DNA of 64,000 nucleotides from Branchiostoma floridae (taxonomy: Eukaryota; Chordata; Leptocardii; Amphioxiformes; Branchiostomatidae): contig NC_049992.1 in assembly GCF_000003815.2 (NCBI RefSeq), positions 17,457,432 through 17,521,431 on the forward strand, in the 5' to 3' direction. The position numbers and the translations under genes were made by a program. The notes under the pieces are model-generated. The model was not told the origin of the DNA. It ran no database searches and saw only the letters and a program-made list of their open reading frames with translations. Positions 32,501-39,918 of the stretch are shown here, piece by piece (positions within the stretch are counted from its first letter, which is position 1; every line of letters begins with the position of its first letter).

Positions 32501-35500
32501 CTGTTGTCTTCTAAGTCATACTTATACGTGTTACGAAAAATCTAGATTATAAAAAAAATCGGCAAAATAACAAAATCATGTCGCAGTCAACGAACCCCGC
32601 AGTGACACACCGGTGTCCCAAATGCAGTGAGATACCACCTTTAGGCGGGCTGATATAAGCGATATTTTATCAGGCTAGAGGTGAACGTCCTTTCCGTCCC
32701 ACCTGTTTGCTGCATAGGCGTATGATGCGGCGGGAGTGGCGTGGGTGATTCGTGACGTCACAACGATGCCGGTGGACTTCCCTGTCTCGAGAAAAAAAAA
32801 TTACACAATCAATATACAGGACTTTGCTTAAAATATATAGGCTATTGTTGAACTTTATCTATATATCTCTACATGTATCTACGATCTATCTATCAACATC
32901 TATATCTATCTATATCTAGCTAGCTACAGCTACAGCTATCTATCTATTTATATATAACTATCTTTCTCTCTCTCTCTTTCTAAATTTGTGTGTATATGCT
33001 ATGAAAGTTAATCCATATAATAACGAATAACATATATTACATCATGCAGAATACTATAGGCACTTTGTGTTAATGATAGTTCTAGATGTTCATTTGTCAT
33101 AGACACAAACTTTAGTTTACTTTTGTGATTCCTCGTGCAAAGTGAACGACATTAGTTAGCGCACGAAATATAGAAGCGTTACGTTAACGTTTTTTTTCAC
33201 CTTTATCCACGGCGAAACCTCTATCCGTCGCTTTTAAAAACGGGGTATTTGAGGATATCAAGTCGACGGACGGAGGTTCCAAACTGCAGTATTTTGAAAA
33301 TATTGTGACTACCCTTCGTCGACTTGATATCCCCAAATACCATATGCATGTTATGATTCAGACTCATGGACACTAACTAAGTCTCTGTCCAACAAACTGG
33401 ATGGTAACTACACACGTCTGCTTCGTTACGCTCTGAATGTACCCTGGCAGAGTCGCATCGGAAACAAAAAAAAACTGTACAACGGACTTCCCCCGATCAC
33501 TAGAACTATTTAGAATAGAAGACTGGCTCTTGCTGGCCATGTAGCACGTCAGGAGGAGATGGCTGCCAAATAAAGTTCTCCTCTGGGAACCTGAAGCGAA
33601 GAGAAAAAGGGGACGACCGAACCTGACACTTAAGAAAGTTCTGGAGGATGAGGTCGGTTTAAAGGACCACAACTTGCTAGCCGCCATGCTAGACAGAGAT
33701 GCATGGTCGGACATTGTTAATGGCACCTCATATGAGGATGAACTGAACTGAACTGTTCCAAAAACAACGGACATAGGTTACCCCGCGGTTAAAGGTGAAC
33801 TAGCGTTACCTGCAGCGTGCGCGTGTTCGAGGACGGACGTGACTTTTCCAGTTAGACTGGCGGCACAGTCGCCATAGGCCACCGTTCCGTCCACTGCTAA
33901 GGTCTCGTAGTTCGCCTTCACGCATCAATACCATGTTCCCAAAACAACAACGGGTATAGGTTACCCCGCGGTTAAAGGTGAACAAGCCTTACCCGCAGCG
34001 TGCGCGTGTTCAAGGACGGACGTGACTTTTCCAGTTAGACTCGCGGCACAGTCGTCATAGGCCACCATGCCGTCCACTCCCAGGGTCTCGTAGTTTGCCT
34101 TCACGCCTCCCAGATATGCTGTTGCGGTAGCCGCGGAGTCCCCAGTCTGACGGTCTAAGTTATACGTCTGCAACGACAACGGAAAAAGCGAAAAGTGATG
34201 TAAAAGTTACGACGTGGTCGCATTTGTAGTAGAATTTTAAAGCAGGCTGTAACAAAGCCGACCGCTGACAATACATACATACATACATAATTCATCCGGC
34301 TTTACACCGGTGAGGCACAGTCCAAAGCACAAGTTTTCCAGTATGATCCTTCATGGCAGACACTAAACTTGACCCTGACAGTCCAATGTCTCTTTCTATC
34401 ATTGTCTTTAAGGTAATGTATGGTCGGCCAACTCTGCGCCTTCCTTCTGGCAGCGAGTCCATCAGTCTCCCTGCAGGCTCGTTCCCACGAACCACGTGCC
34501 CTGCCAGGGCGAGCCGGCGCCGCCTCACCACAGATGAAATGGCTGGGAGTGGGCCGTATAGTTGCTTGTTGGTTAAACAGTCTCTCCATGAAACATTATA
34601 CACCTTTCTCAACATTTTCGTATAAGTACCATCCAATACAATAATTGAGATATGTAAGGCAAGTGCACGACAAGTGCACCTGTAAAACATAATTAAAAGG
34701 ACACACACACACACAAATTTCTCTAAAAGACAAAAGTAGGTAAATCGCCTTTTGGCGACAAATGTTTGTAGTTATAGCGACTTTTGGCGTAGAATAAGTG
34801 TTATGATAGCGCCCATTTGCATTTTCTAAAAATAATTTTTTTACCGTAGGTACTTAAGATGATAAATTAGTTCCTTTTCCCAACCAGTTGAAGGATGTCT
34901 TTGGCCAATAGTTACTAACACAGGCACGGCCCGATGGGATACCTGCTAAACGAACCACCAACGAATAAACGAACCAACGAACGAACCAACGAACGAACCA
35001 ACGAACGAACCAACGAACCAACCAACCAACCAACCAACCAACCAACCAACCAACCAAACAAACAAACAAACAAACAAGCAAACAAACAGACAAATTAACA
35101 CAACCAAACAAACAAATAGCCAGTGTTTACACAATCTCTCGCTGGCTGTGGTTAATAACCCCCCCCCCTTCCGAGACGGTGGCAACTGTAAAGCCAGCCG
35201 CTAGGAGCGCGATTTTAGTCAGGCTAACAACTAACCAACCAACCAAACTATCCAATGATTCTAACAAAACAATCAAACAAACAAGCTCACAGAAACAACC
35301 AAACCTTGACTAGAGCTGAGTACGGCAGTTTGTCCATCTCCAGAAGCTCCTCCTCCCCCGTCCTTCCCGCCAGCTGGCCCTTCAGGATCCTCCCCGCCGT
35401 CACAGTGGACACGCCCATCCCGTCGCCTAGAAACAGCACCAGGTTCTTGGCCACGCCCGTCCTGGGTTGGAGTTGGAGAACATCCTGTATGTCCTGCCAT

Positions 35501-37538
35501 GCCAGGTTGTTCCAGTAGTCAGGGCGCCTTTCCTCCTCTAGATGGGAATGAATAATAATCGATGATGTCATCATGGTCCTGTTCTATTGCAGACCTTACG
35601 AAAGTCGCTGTACTATAAGATCTATGTTTTATTAGCAGACGCCGGAGAATGTTTGTGAAAACCCAATAGGGCAGCTATATGTCTAAACAGAACAAGGGCG
35701 GGAGCTGGTGTATTGCAAACACCTATGAGTGGAGTCATCCAGAGGACAGAGGTGATCAGGCTACCGTATATATAAAGTGTCAAGATCTGTCAACACATTT
35801 ACGACCTAAGGCGTACGCAGCGGGGTAACTGAAGCAAAAAGGACAACGACAGGGGATGACAACTGATCATCTCGCATTCTTTGCGACTAACCTCTCAGCG
35901 ACTTAACTGTGTCTAAAACTATGCACGTCGCCAATAGCATCTGCGTTGTCGCAAAAAAAGGTTCCTTTGGGGGCTTTGGGTGACATCCTGGTAAAAGTTT
36001 GCTACCGAGAAAGAATTTGTTTAGATGCTAAACGACTAACAGGGCTGGACTGTTATCAAATGCCAATGAAGATCCCTTGAGGCCTGACACTGATAAAAAC
36101 CTTCTGCCACGCTGTGGCACATGGACAATGGAACTGTCATCAGTTTCGAAGCCAGACTGTTTCCAAACCCCCTCCCCAGTTAGCCTTAATGCCGGACTTC
36201 ACTACACTACAACTTACAAGCTCCTTGGCTCTAGTCTAAGGGCAAACATAACCCCGCAGGAGTGTCAACTTTGCTAGCGGGGTATATGGCTTTCCTACAT
36301 AGGGCGATATCCTCCACTAAAGTCTAAACTAAGGGGTCGGGGTCTGGCATCCAGACTATCAGTTTCCAATTCGGTCGTTAGAACGCATCAGACAGGTCAT
36401 GTATCAGGTTCGGGTCACGAGCGTAACTGATAACTGAACTGGATATTCTCCAGCTGGTTTTCCAACATTTGTACATGTAGGGTGTAGGCACTGCCACTGA
36501 AAAAGGTCCGATAGGACACGACAAGTTAAGAGAGAGATTGAAAGAGAGATTGAGAAGGGGGTGAGAGAGGGGGCGAGGGAGAATATCAAGGGGGAGGGGG
36601 GAATATCGAGGGGGAGAGGGGAAAGAGAGAGGGAGAGAAAGAGAGAGAAACATACACCTGAATACGAACGCAAACCGTGTCAGCGCCATCATCAGTAACG
36701 TCAGTTTAGATGACATAAACACCACAACATCGTTATTTTTTTTATCACGTTCGCAGATACCATAATGTTTTCGGTGTGTAACTGCAGTAGTTAAAGTACT
36801 ACAATATTCAGTGTCCATGTCATTCAGACCCTATAGGTTGCCTACCGTGACTTAGCATGTGGTAATGTCCCACAGCTGTCTCGAGGCCAACCCGGACTGA
36901 CCGTAGGTCAACATTTGACAATGCACGTATCATTTACCGCTCGTACTACTACGTACTCTAGTCTACATGCTAGTTTTTTCGACTCTAGAGCCAATATGAT
37001 CCCACACCCCCTACCACCACCCCCCACCCCGGCCCAGAGTTTATTTTCTTGTGTCTAATCGGGTCTAATTGTGGGGCATGTTGGCATAGCCAGATAGGAT
37101 TCTATAGCCAAGAGGTGTAGGCACCGGGGACGTACCACGTCCAGGCTAACTACTAGCCCGGGTGCCATCCTAGTAGTGCTCTGTACATGTAGCTGATAGC
37201 CCCGCGGTACTCTAACTAGGATGGCATTCAGTCTACGTTAATTAATACTACACACGTACGAAGGTAGAGCGCATTGATGTCAAACTCAAAGTCATTATCG
37301 ACTGTATCACAACAGGCCCCCTGGGTAGCCCCCTGTCGGACTGTCTGTGTTAGAATTTGGCCATGGAGCCGGGGAGCTAGCGCGTGTAACCCGTGGACAC
37401 AGTCTGGAATCCAGACTACATGTATACCCTTCATGTATGGCTGTGATACAAGTACATACCGGTTTGAGCCGAACAGATCAGAACCCATGCCGACCACCAC
37501 GCCGCTACAAGCACGAACTTCACCGGAGCTCCAAACAT
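14381..37538 (-). CDS. ALP: Alkaline phosphatase, tandem copy A (10 of 11 exons present; expanded by transposons; possibly non-functional as assembled)
   Basis: Metal-dependent phosphomonoesterase predicted to be secreted and GPI-anchored. Exons on the - strand: 37460-37538, 35305-35537, 33993-34167, 32703-32781, 28132-28228, 18552-18753, 17192-17332, 16465-16656, 15727-15849, and 14381-14509 (exon 11). All have GT/AG borders and the same phases and lengths as copy B, except exon 1 (one codon shorter) and exon 11. Metal and active-site blocks present are [23 protein letters not shown] (nucleophile Ser), [16 protein letters not shown] and TADHSHMF. Exon 10, which should carry SHGGEDV (a His metal ligand), is not in the assembly; gap 15413-15512 lies where it would be expected. 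The last codons and stop come from a LINE insertion. A partial duplicate of exon 3 lies at 33810-33923. If exon 10 is in the gap the gene could be functional. Confidence 0.85.
14629..14853. repeat. Two tandem ~120 bp repeats in ALP copy A intron 10
   Basis: Each unit starts GTTACAC..AGCAACTACA and ends with CCTGACGTCAC (14629-14748 and 14749-14853). About three-quarters similar by eye. Not present in the copy B intron. Confidence 0.7.
15105..15400. repeat. Large foldback element next to assembly gap (ALP copy A, where exon 10 is missing)
   Basis: Arms of about 100 bp, nearly perfect: AAAAGACTAAACTTTACGTA at 15105 and its complement ending at 15400. Further in, AGCCGACTCCGTCAGCCTTG and ATGGACCCGTCTGCTGTAGC are mirrored. 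The loop contains GTGACGTCAGGG. The right end abuts the 100-N gap at 15413, so the palindrome may have caused the assembly break. Confidence 0.85.
15413..15512. other. Assembly gap, 100 N (expected location of ALP copy A exon 10)
   Basis: 100 Ns, 215 bp beyond exon 9. In copy B exon 10 begins 461 bp after exon 9. No exon 10 homology is visible on either side of the gap. Confidence 0.95.
15727..15849 (-). CDS. ALP: ALP copy A exon 9
   Basis: 123 nt, phase 1 to 1: [20 protein letters not shown] then YGNGPG, the conserved ILYGNGPG crown-proximal block. Donor ACACAG|gtaata. Confidence 0.92.
15968..16349. repeat. 191 bp tandem duplication in ALP copy A intron 8
   Basis: 15968-16158 and 16159-16349 are identical as far as I can see. 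The first 60 bp (TTTCAAAGGCATTCTGCTAG) are also found once in copy B at 41159, so the duplication is specific to copy A and recent. An assembly duplication is possible. Confidence 0.9.
16465..16656 (-). CDS. ALP: ALP copy A exon 8
   Basis: 192 nt, phase 1 to 1. Encodes [16 protein letters not shown] (Asp/His metal ligands) and [18 protein letters not shown] (Asp-His ligands). Acceptor ttactaag|GATCC, donor TTTTGG|gtaaaat. Open, with no lesion. Confidence 0.92.
16767..16989. repeat. MITE family A, degenerate copy
   Basis: Ends GGTATCTTACT..GGCCAGTGAGATACC, with the family's internal TTTGTGTGTATTCTTGTC..TTTAGTCATACGT core. Lies in ALP copy A intron 7. Confidence 0.65.
17043..17142. other. Assembly gap, 100 N
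   Basis: 100 Ns in ALP copy A intron 7. Confidence 0.99.
17192..17332 (-). CDS. ALP: ALP copy A exon 7
   Basis: 141 nt, phase 1 to 1: [37 protein letters not shown], the last containing the Glu metal-ligand block of ALPs. Gap 17043-17142 lies 49 bp beyond the donor. Confidence 0.93.
17670..18150 (+). repeat. Probable retroelement relic with (CAA)n tail
   Basis: GC-rich block unlike its AT-rich surroundings (GCCGAACGTCGGCGAG, GCACCCGAAGG), ending in CAACAACAACAACA at 18126-18140. A microsatellite tail is typical of LINE or SINE 3' ends. No readable domain; the family was not identified. Confidence 0.4.
18160..18335. repeat. MITE family C
   Basis: Left CCAAGCAGAGGTTAGGCTC and right GCTTGGAGAGTA, with inner pairs ATCGGGCTTTCTA and TAGAAAGCCCGAT. 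Same family as 63657-63869. Confidence 0.8.
18552..18753 (-). CDS. ALP: ALP copy A exon 6
   Basis: 202 nt, phase 0 to 1. Begins [10 protein letters not shown] and ends ETDFLMG. Almost identical to copy B exon 6, contrasting with diverged introns. Confidence 0.92.
18832..19690 (+). repeat. Left long inverted-repeat arm of the gene-bearing element
   Basis: 18832-19335 pairs with 27450-27928. About 19190-19690 pairs with 25020-25466 (for example CTAGGAGCGATTACAGATAT at 19489 and its complement at 25187). The arm is therefore about 850 bp. Small frames in it (19300-19491 and its mirror) are repeated only because the arms are. Confidence 0.8.
20055..23579 (-). pseudogene. Decayed transposase-like gene: zinc-binding N-terminus, DDE/RNase H-like core, C2H2 finger (two frameshifts)
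   Basis: One protein of about 1150 residues read in three frames. Part 1 (23579 to about 22590): a zinc-binding-like module ([28 protein letters not shown]) then a Ser/Pro/Gln-rich linker. A run of eight C/G at 22588-22595 shifts the frame. Part 2 (to about 20430): [12 protein letters not shown], then acidic motifs spaced like an RNase H fold: [12 protein letters not shown] (Asp near 21590), [11 protein letters not shown] (Asp near 21338) and [14 protein letters not shown] (near 21240). A C2H2 finger follows ([22 protein letters not shown], near 20800). A second shift at about 20425-20432 leads to part 3: [20 protein letters not shown] and a C-terminal end at 20055. I have the impression that similar C2H2 proteins recur in marine invertebrates, but I cannot verify this. 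Catalysis is inferred. Confidence 0.7.
25020..25466 (-). repeat. Truncated right arm of the gene-bearing element
   Basis: Reverse complement of about 19190-19690. It stops at 25466 after AAAGGCCTCTAAAAA, where the intact arm (27530) continues GGCTAAAATTCAACG. The distal ~360 bp including the terminus are missing. Confidence 0.8.
25467..27928. mobile_element. Non-autonomous foldback relative of the TTAA element, left end truncated
   Basis: The arms run from 25467 to about 26455 and from about 26765 to 27928, with TAGAGTTAATTCCAGTTGTG at 25775 mirrored at 27419. The left arm lacks the first ~190 bp (it begins at TTTTGAGCTGAAAT, internal position 19020 of the other element). Open frames in the arms (25745-26146 and mirror) carry no recognizable domain. 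A family E MITE sits in the left side of the loop. Confidence 0.8.
26500..26609. repeat. MITE family E (TAGCCTGAG..CTCAGGCTA)
   Basis: 110 bp palindrome: TAGCCTGAGTGTCATCCTAG and its near complement CTAGGATAATACTCAGGCTA, with an inner GGGTGAGTATG pair. A relative is at 47496-47600, and a weaker one near 37140-37236. Confidence 0.8.
28132..28228 (-). CDS. ALP: ALP copy A exon 5
   Basis: 97 nt, phase 2 to 0: [20 protein letters not shown] then [12 protein letters not shown]. Separated from exon 6 by a 9.4 kb intron, against 389 bp in copy B, because of the TTAA-flanked composite transposon. Confidence 0.92.
28302..28934. mobile_element. MITE with internally repetitive terminal inverted repeats, TTTAT target duplication
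   Basis: AGGGGTGCCTAAGCATTCG at 28303 and its complement ending at 28933. Each ~200 bp arm is built from degenerate repeats of CGCACGAAT..CACTATG..AAA. TTTAT is found at 28297-28301 and 28935-28939, and copy B has the uninterrupted site GTCTTTATCTAGGACACC at 43456. The centre contains GTCACGTGACCCC. The AGGGGTGCC end recalls hAT elements, but the duplication looks shorter than 8 bp. Confidence 0.85.
29047..29300. mobile_element. 254 bp MITE with 9 bp target duplication
   Basis: Ends AGCACGTCACCGGAACGTAC and its exact complement, continuing TGCGCCTGCGCGAA. ACAAACTGC directly flanks both sides (29038-29046 and 29301-29309). A 9 bp duplication suggests a Mutator-like source. No coding capacity. 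Confidence 0.9.
29322..32254 (+). mobile_element. Non-autonomous DIRS-like (PAT/Ngaro-type) element with split direct repeats
   Basis: Repeat A (ACTATTTATTCTGTT..CCCATTGGTCCGATAGGG..GTGCATGCTGCCAGAT) occurs at 29322-29426 (A1) and 31960-32066 (A2). Repeat B (AGACGGCAGTTTTCCGCATC..ACAAATAGGATACT) occurs at 31898-31962 (B1) and 32190-32254 (B2). Order: A1, interior, B1 joined to A2, B2. This split arrangement is characteristic of tyrosine-recombinase retroelements of the PAT/Ngaro type. B1 and A2 share ACT at their join, as A1 begins and B2 ends with ACT. Repeat A contains TATATATA, a possible promoter. The interior has no readable reverse transcriptase or recombinase, so it would depend on a partner. 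Confidence 0.65.
30832..31257. repeat. Array of five conserved hairpins with compensatory changes
   Basis: Units at 30832-30865, 30957-30988, 31050-31081, 31135-31168 and 31220-31257 share GTGCGA..GGGG..CCGCGG between inverted ends. Ends are CTCCAG/CTGGAG, TTCAG/CTGAA, TCCAG/CTGGA, ATCCAG/CTGGAT and TATCCAG/CTGGATA. Substitutions occur in both arms together (C:G, T:A, A:T), so pairing is conserved while sequence changes. Spacing is 125, 93, 85 and 85 bp; the DNA between units is not conserved. Confidence 0.8.
32397..32642. repeat. MITE family A
   Basis: AAGGTGATATCTCACTGCAC at the left and AGTGAGATACCACCTT at the right, extending about 50 bp (GGCACTGCGGGGT). The core TTTTGTGCATTCTGTTGTCT is shared by the family. 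Confidence 0.85.
32703..32781 (-). CDS. ALP: ALP copy A exon 4
   Basis: 79 nt, phase 1 to 2, encodes [20 protein letters not shown] with the conserved THATPAA metal/active-site block. Acceptor gagacag, donor AACAG|gtgggac. Confidence 0.9.
32870..32975. repeat. ATCT-type microsatellite
   Basis: Imperfect (ATCT)n and (CT)n run in ALP copy A intron 3, close to exon 4. Confidence 0.8.
33195..33345. repeat. Short inverted repeat around GATATCAAGTCGACG
   Basis: GGTATTTGAGGATATCAAGTCGACGGACGG and, after about 50 bp, the complement CGTCGACTTGATATCCCCAAATACC. Possible MITE remnant. Confidence 0.6.
33374..33756 (+). mobile_element. LINE relic: C-terminal end of a reverse transcriptase ORF
   Basis: With two to three frame corrections the + strand reads [33 protein letters not shown] and [19 protein letters not shown], a common C-terminal signature of metazoan LINE ORF2. 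Several stops and frameshifts; dead copy in ALP copy A intron 3. Confidence 0.75.
33810..33923 (-). pseudogene. Partial tandem duplicate of ALP exon 3 (3' two-thirds only)
   Basis: The duplicated block 33757-33923 matches 33937-34107. It retains the donor and encodes the [16 protein letters not shown] part, but lacks the acceptor side and the nucleophile-serine block; it breaks at CACGC/ATCAATACC. Some bases (CCTGCAGCGTGC, TTCGAGG) match copy B better than the intact exon does, suggesting gene conversion or that it kept the older sequence. It cannot be spliced as a normal exon from what is visible. Confidence 0.8.
33993..34167 (-). CDS. ALP: ALP copy A exon 3: nucleophile serine segment
   Basis: 175 nt, phase 0 to 1: [20 protein letters not shown], with Ser in GDSA as phosphate acceptor, ending EHAHAAG. 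The next exon down-gene is preceded by a partial second copy of this exon. Confidence 0.93.
34262..34625 (-). mobile_element. LINE relic (opposite strand) with (ATGT)n tail
   Basis: An open frame reads [54 protein letters not shown] and ends in a stop, followed by the 3' tail ATGTATGTATGTATGT (34266-34284 on +). Same kind of ORF2 C-terminus as 33374-33756 but a different lineage. 5'-truncated. Confidence 0.8.
34955..35105. repeat. (AACC/AACGAACC)n and (AAAC)n microsatellite
   Basis: Tandem CCAACGAA, then CCAA, then CAAA units over about 150 bp. Frames such as LVGWLVGW on the other strand are artefacts. Confidence 0.95.
35117..35226. repeat. MITE family D
   Basis: TAGCCAGTGTTTACACAATC and GGAGCGCGATTTTAGTCAGG flank a variable middle. 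The same ends bound 57308-57391. Confidence 0.75.
35305..35537 (-). CDS. ALP: ALP copy A exon 2: N-terminal catalytic segment
   Basis: 233 nt, phase 1 to 0. It encodes EYW-type ALP N-terminus ([18 protein letters not shown]) and the metal-binding [19 protein letters not shown]. Nearly identical to copy B exon 2. Confidence 0.93.
35590..35615 (+). mobile_element. Tiny 3' stub of the resident LINE family
   Basis: GCAGACCTTACGAAAGTCGC then TGTACT matches the LINE 3' end at 14347-14372. The upstream part is absent, as in extreme 5' truncation; it lies in ALP copy A intron 1. Confidence 0.55.
35640..37459. other. ALP copy A intron 1: no gene; low-complexity GA tract
   Basis: Holds a purine-rich (GAGAGG)n stretch at 36525-36655 and a C-rich patch near 37005-37035. 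No coding signal on either strand. Confidence 0.6.
37460..37538 (-). CDS. ALP: ALP copy A exon 1: signal peptide
   Basis: The ATG at 37538-37536 gives [20 protein letters not shown] followed by ICSAQT, a typical secretory signal. Donor ACCG|gtatgt, phase 1, as in copy B. Confidence 0.85.
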
Positions 37539-37739
37539 GGTTTCCCGCTGTAGTAATCGGTAGGCTTCGGTCTGTACTACTACACACACGCTTCAAAACA
37601 AAGTTCTCAAATTACTCAAGGACACGTAAATGCGTCCTATGGCTTGGTCACGTTGACAAGGTTTGTTTGCGTACGTATGGGCGTGACCCGTTTAAAGTTG
37701 ACTGATGTTCCGCTTGGGTTCGGGGAAGGGATGTACAAG

Positions 37740-38485
37740 TGGGAGTTGACTGTGCATGCGTTAAAAATTGACCTCTACTTTTCTGAAGGTCATATCTGGC
37801 CGGGGGCGAAGAATGGGATGTAATTAGGCCCCGGGGGTTAATGATTGCGTAACGTAGGCTACCTGGAAAGGTAAAGGATAGTTAACGAACCGGAAATGAC
37901 GTATGAGTTTGTCAAACGGGAGTTTATTGCGCATGCGTCATAAATTCACCTCTACTTTCCTAAATATCGTTCCAGGCCTGGGATGGGATGGGGTGTGGCT
38001 GTAATTAGCCTGGATTCCATACCCCAACCTCAAGATATATCTTTCGTGTTGGGGTCTGGCAACATGGCTGTAGAAAGGTTCTCGAAGGCCCGTTGATCAG
38101 TGGGAGGAGAACCTAGGATTGATGACCACTCACACCCCAGGTAGCCAGCTACAACACACCACAGTTGGTCAGCAGGCTATCACAGTAGGGAATCAGCTAC
38201 GTTATGGATTCAAAAAGTACAGTTGGGGGTCTTTAACCAATCATGGCAGGGGTGTAATTACCTCCTGCTGATCCTGTGTTGTTCTATTGGTGGGGTTTTT
38301 TGCCCACTATAAGGTGCAAAATTGAGAAGAGTTCCTATCCCATTCGGCCAGACCCCTGCACGATAGATACTTGAGATCGGGCTGGGGTTTGGTAACCAGG
38401 CTAGGCTGTAATAAGCCCCCTGGGGTAAGAGATTGCGAAATGTAGGCTACCTGGAAAGGTTAAGGATAGTTAACGAAGCGGAGTT
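37740..38485. repeat. Diverged direct repeats between the two ALP genes
   Basis: CGTAGGCTACCTGGAAAGG..AAGGATAGTTAACGAA occurs at 37852 and 38448. GCATGCGT..AAAATTGACCTCTACTTT occurs at 37756 and in altered form at 37932. The repeats lie upstream of copy A exon 1 and could include its promoter; no TATA box could be assigned. Confidence 0.6.
38006..38404. repeat. MITE with TAGCCTGG..CCAGGCTA ends
   Basis: Left TAGCCTGGATTCCATACCCC; right end complement TAGCCTGGTTACCAAACCCC, continuing AGCCCGATCTCAAG. A related left end is at 44376. Confidence 0.65.
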
Positions 38486-38629
38486 TGTGCTAGGGCTAAT
38501 CTCCGACCAAATGTACGGTTACATTTGACTACCAAGCAATATGCACGCACTCCATTTGAATGTAGGGTTATTTGCATATAGTCATTACCAACATAAAAGC
38601 AGAATCAAAACAAACAAAGAACATGCCAC

Positions 38630-39385
38630 TGCTATTTGGAAAGTGTTTATAATAAATCATTCTCATGCAATGACAGAGGTAGTTTTTTTAGCATGACACA
38701 TGTTATAATAGGATAAGGATACAACACATACGGTGTGTTTGACTACAGAATAAAACAAAATGCCCATAACAAGTATAAAGTCATGGACATCTGTATATAT
38801 GTTACAACACTTCAAACAAGAAATAAAGTGAACACTAGCACTTGTATAATGTTAGGTTTTTTCTTTCTTTATAAATTAACGTATATATAATAACTAGTCA
38901 ATCTCAGGGTACAAACGTTTGGCAAAAGAACAAGAAGAAAATTTCTGTCGGTAAATCATTATTTGTTTGTATCAGAATCCACATTTCGACACTTTGCATA
39001 ATAAGAAGACCGATTATACCACAGCACTTAACTATGTTTCCTAAAACTACGCCTCGTAATGTCTATGCACATATTGCTAAGAAACAAAAGTTTTAAAGAA
39101 ATACATATCTAGCACGACTACAAAGAATAGGACTATATAAAATCCTATGGACAACTATCACATATCTGTAAGTGTTGTGTCACGCATGAAACTGCATACT
39201 TGCAGCAACGACACCTAGCGGAAAATTACCATAACGCCCTGATAAAGGTGGTTGGCAAGTTGCAGAGCCATCGCTTGGGTTTACTTAGTATATACAAGTA
39301 TCTCAAAGGAACTTTATTTTAAAACAATATATGATAAAATCTCTGAGACACAACTTTTATATGTAGTTTGGAACAAGAAACTGGG
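38630..39385 (-). repeat. 3' flank of ALP copy B, paralogous to 5480-6850
   Basis: See the partner segment. Together they show that the duplication unit extended more than 1 kb past the stop codon. Confidence 0.65.
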
Positions 39386-39388
39386 TAG

Positions 39389-39694
39389 GACATAAGAATT
39401 TTCTTTTACACAACCTATTTTTTTTTTCTCATCTGGTGACGTTCCGATTTCTGATCAAGTAGACATCTTCCTCAAAGCTTCTAACTGGAGTTCTGCTATT
39501 CTCGTTGCTATATATATATATATAGCCAATGTAGGTGGCGCTTTCGGGGGGAGAACACTATCCCAGACGTGGCTGGGTTTGTACCCTCCTCGAGTCGTCC
39601 CGGTTCATCACTGGGGTGGACTTCCTTATCCAGACTACTTCGAAACGTCAGCAGGTGAGAAAAAATGGTTTTGTAAAAGAAAACTCTTATGTTC
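39389..39694. repeat. MITE family F (TTTTCTTTTACA ends)
   Basis: ACATAAGAATTTTCTTTTAC at the left and its complement at the right. The interior (CTTCTAACTGGAGTTCTGCT, TATATAGCCAATGTA) is shared with 41681-41858. It separates the copy B gene from its duplicated flank. Confidence 0.8.
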
Positions 39695-39810
39695 TATTAT
39701 CTACCAACGTGATGAACTTATTTTCTGAAACAAGTTAGAAGTATTTTCCAAACAAGTCATGAATTGGGCGTAGTAACATAGTATTACCAGACGAACCCTC
39801 ACTTATCCTC

Positions 39811-39918
39811 TCAGTTGATAATAGTTTTGAGTAGAAGCAGGGTGATGAAGACAGTGAACCCGCTCCAGGTGTGCTGGTCTCCAGCTGAGGTCTGGTTGCG
39901 GGAGGTTCGGCACTTCTC
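39811..39918 (-). CDS. ALP: ALP copy B exon 11: GPI-anchor signal
   Basis: 36 codons: [20 protein letters not shown] then the hydrophobic [15 protein letters not shown] and TGA at 39813-39811. A possible N-glycosylation site is NQT. The alternative frame through this DNA is not hydrophobic. Confidence 0.85.
   Translation of the reverse strand, partial: EKCRTSRNQTSAGDQHTWSGFTVFITLLLLKTIIN

Noticed and set aside
33373..33774. 133-codon - strand frame
   Set aside because: Antisense of a decayed LINE reverse transcriptase C-terminus that reads meaningfully on the + strand.
34854..35185. Frames with LVGWLVGW or FVRWFVRW repeats
   Set aside because: Translations of the AACC/AACGAACC microsatellite.
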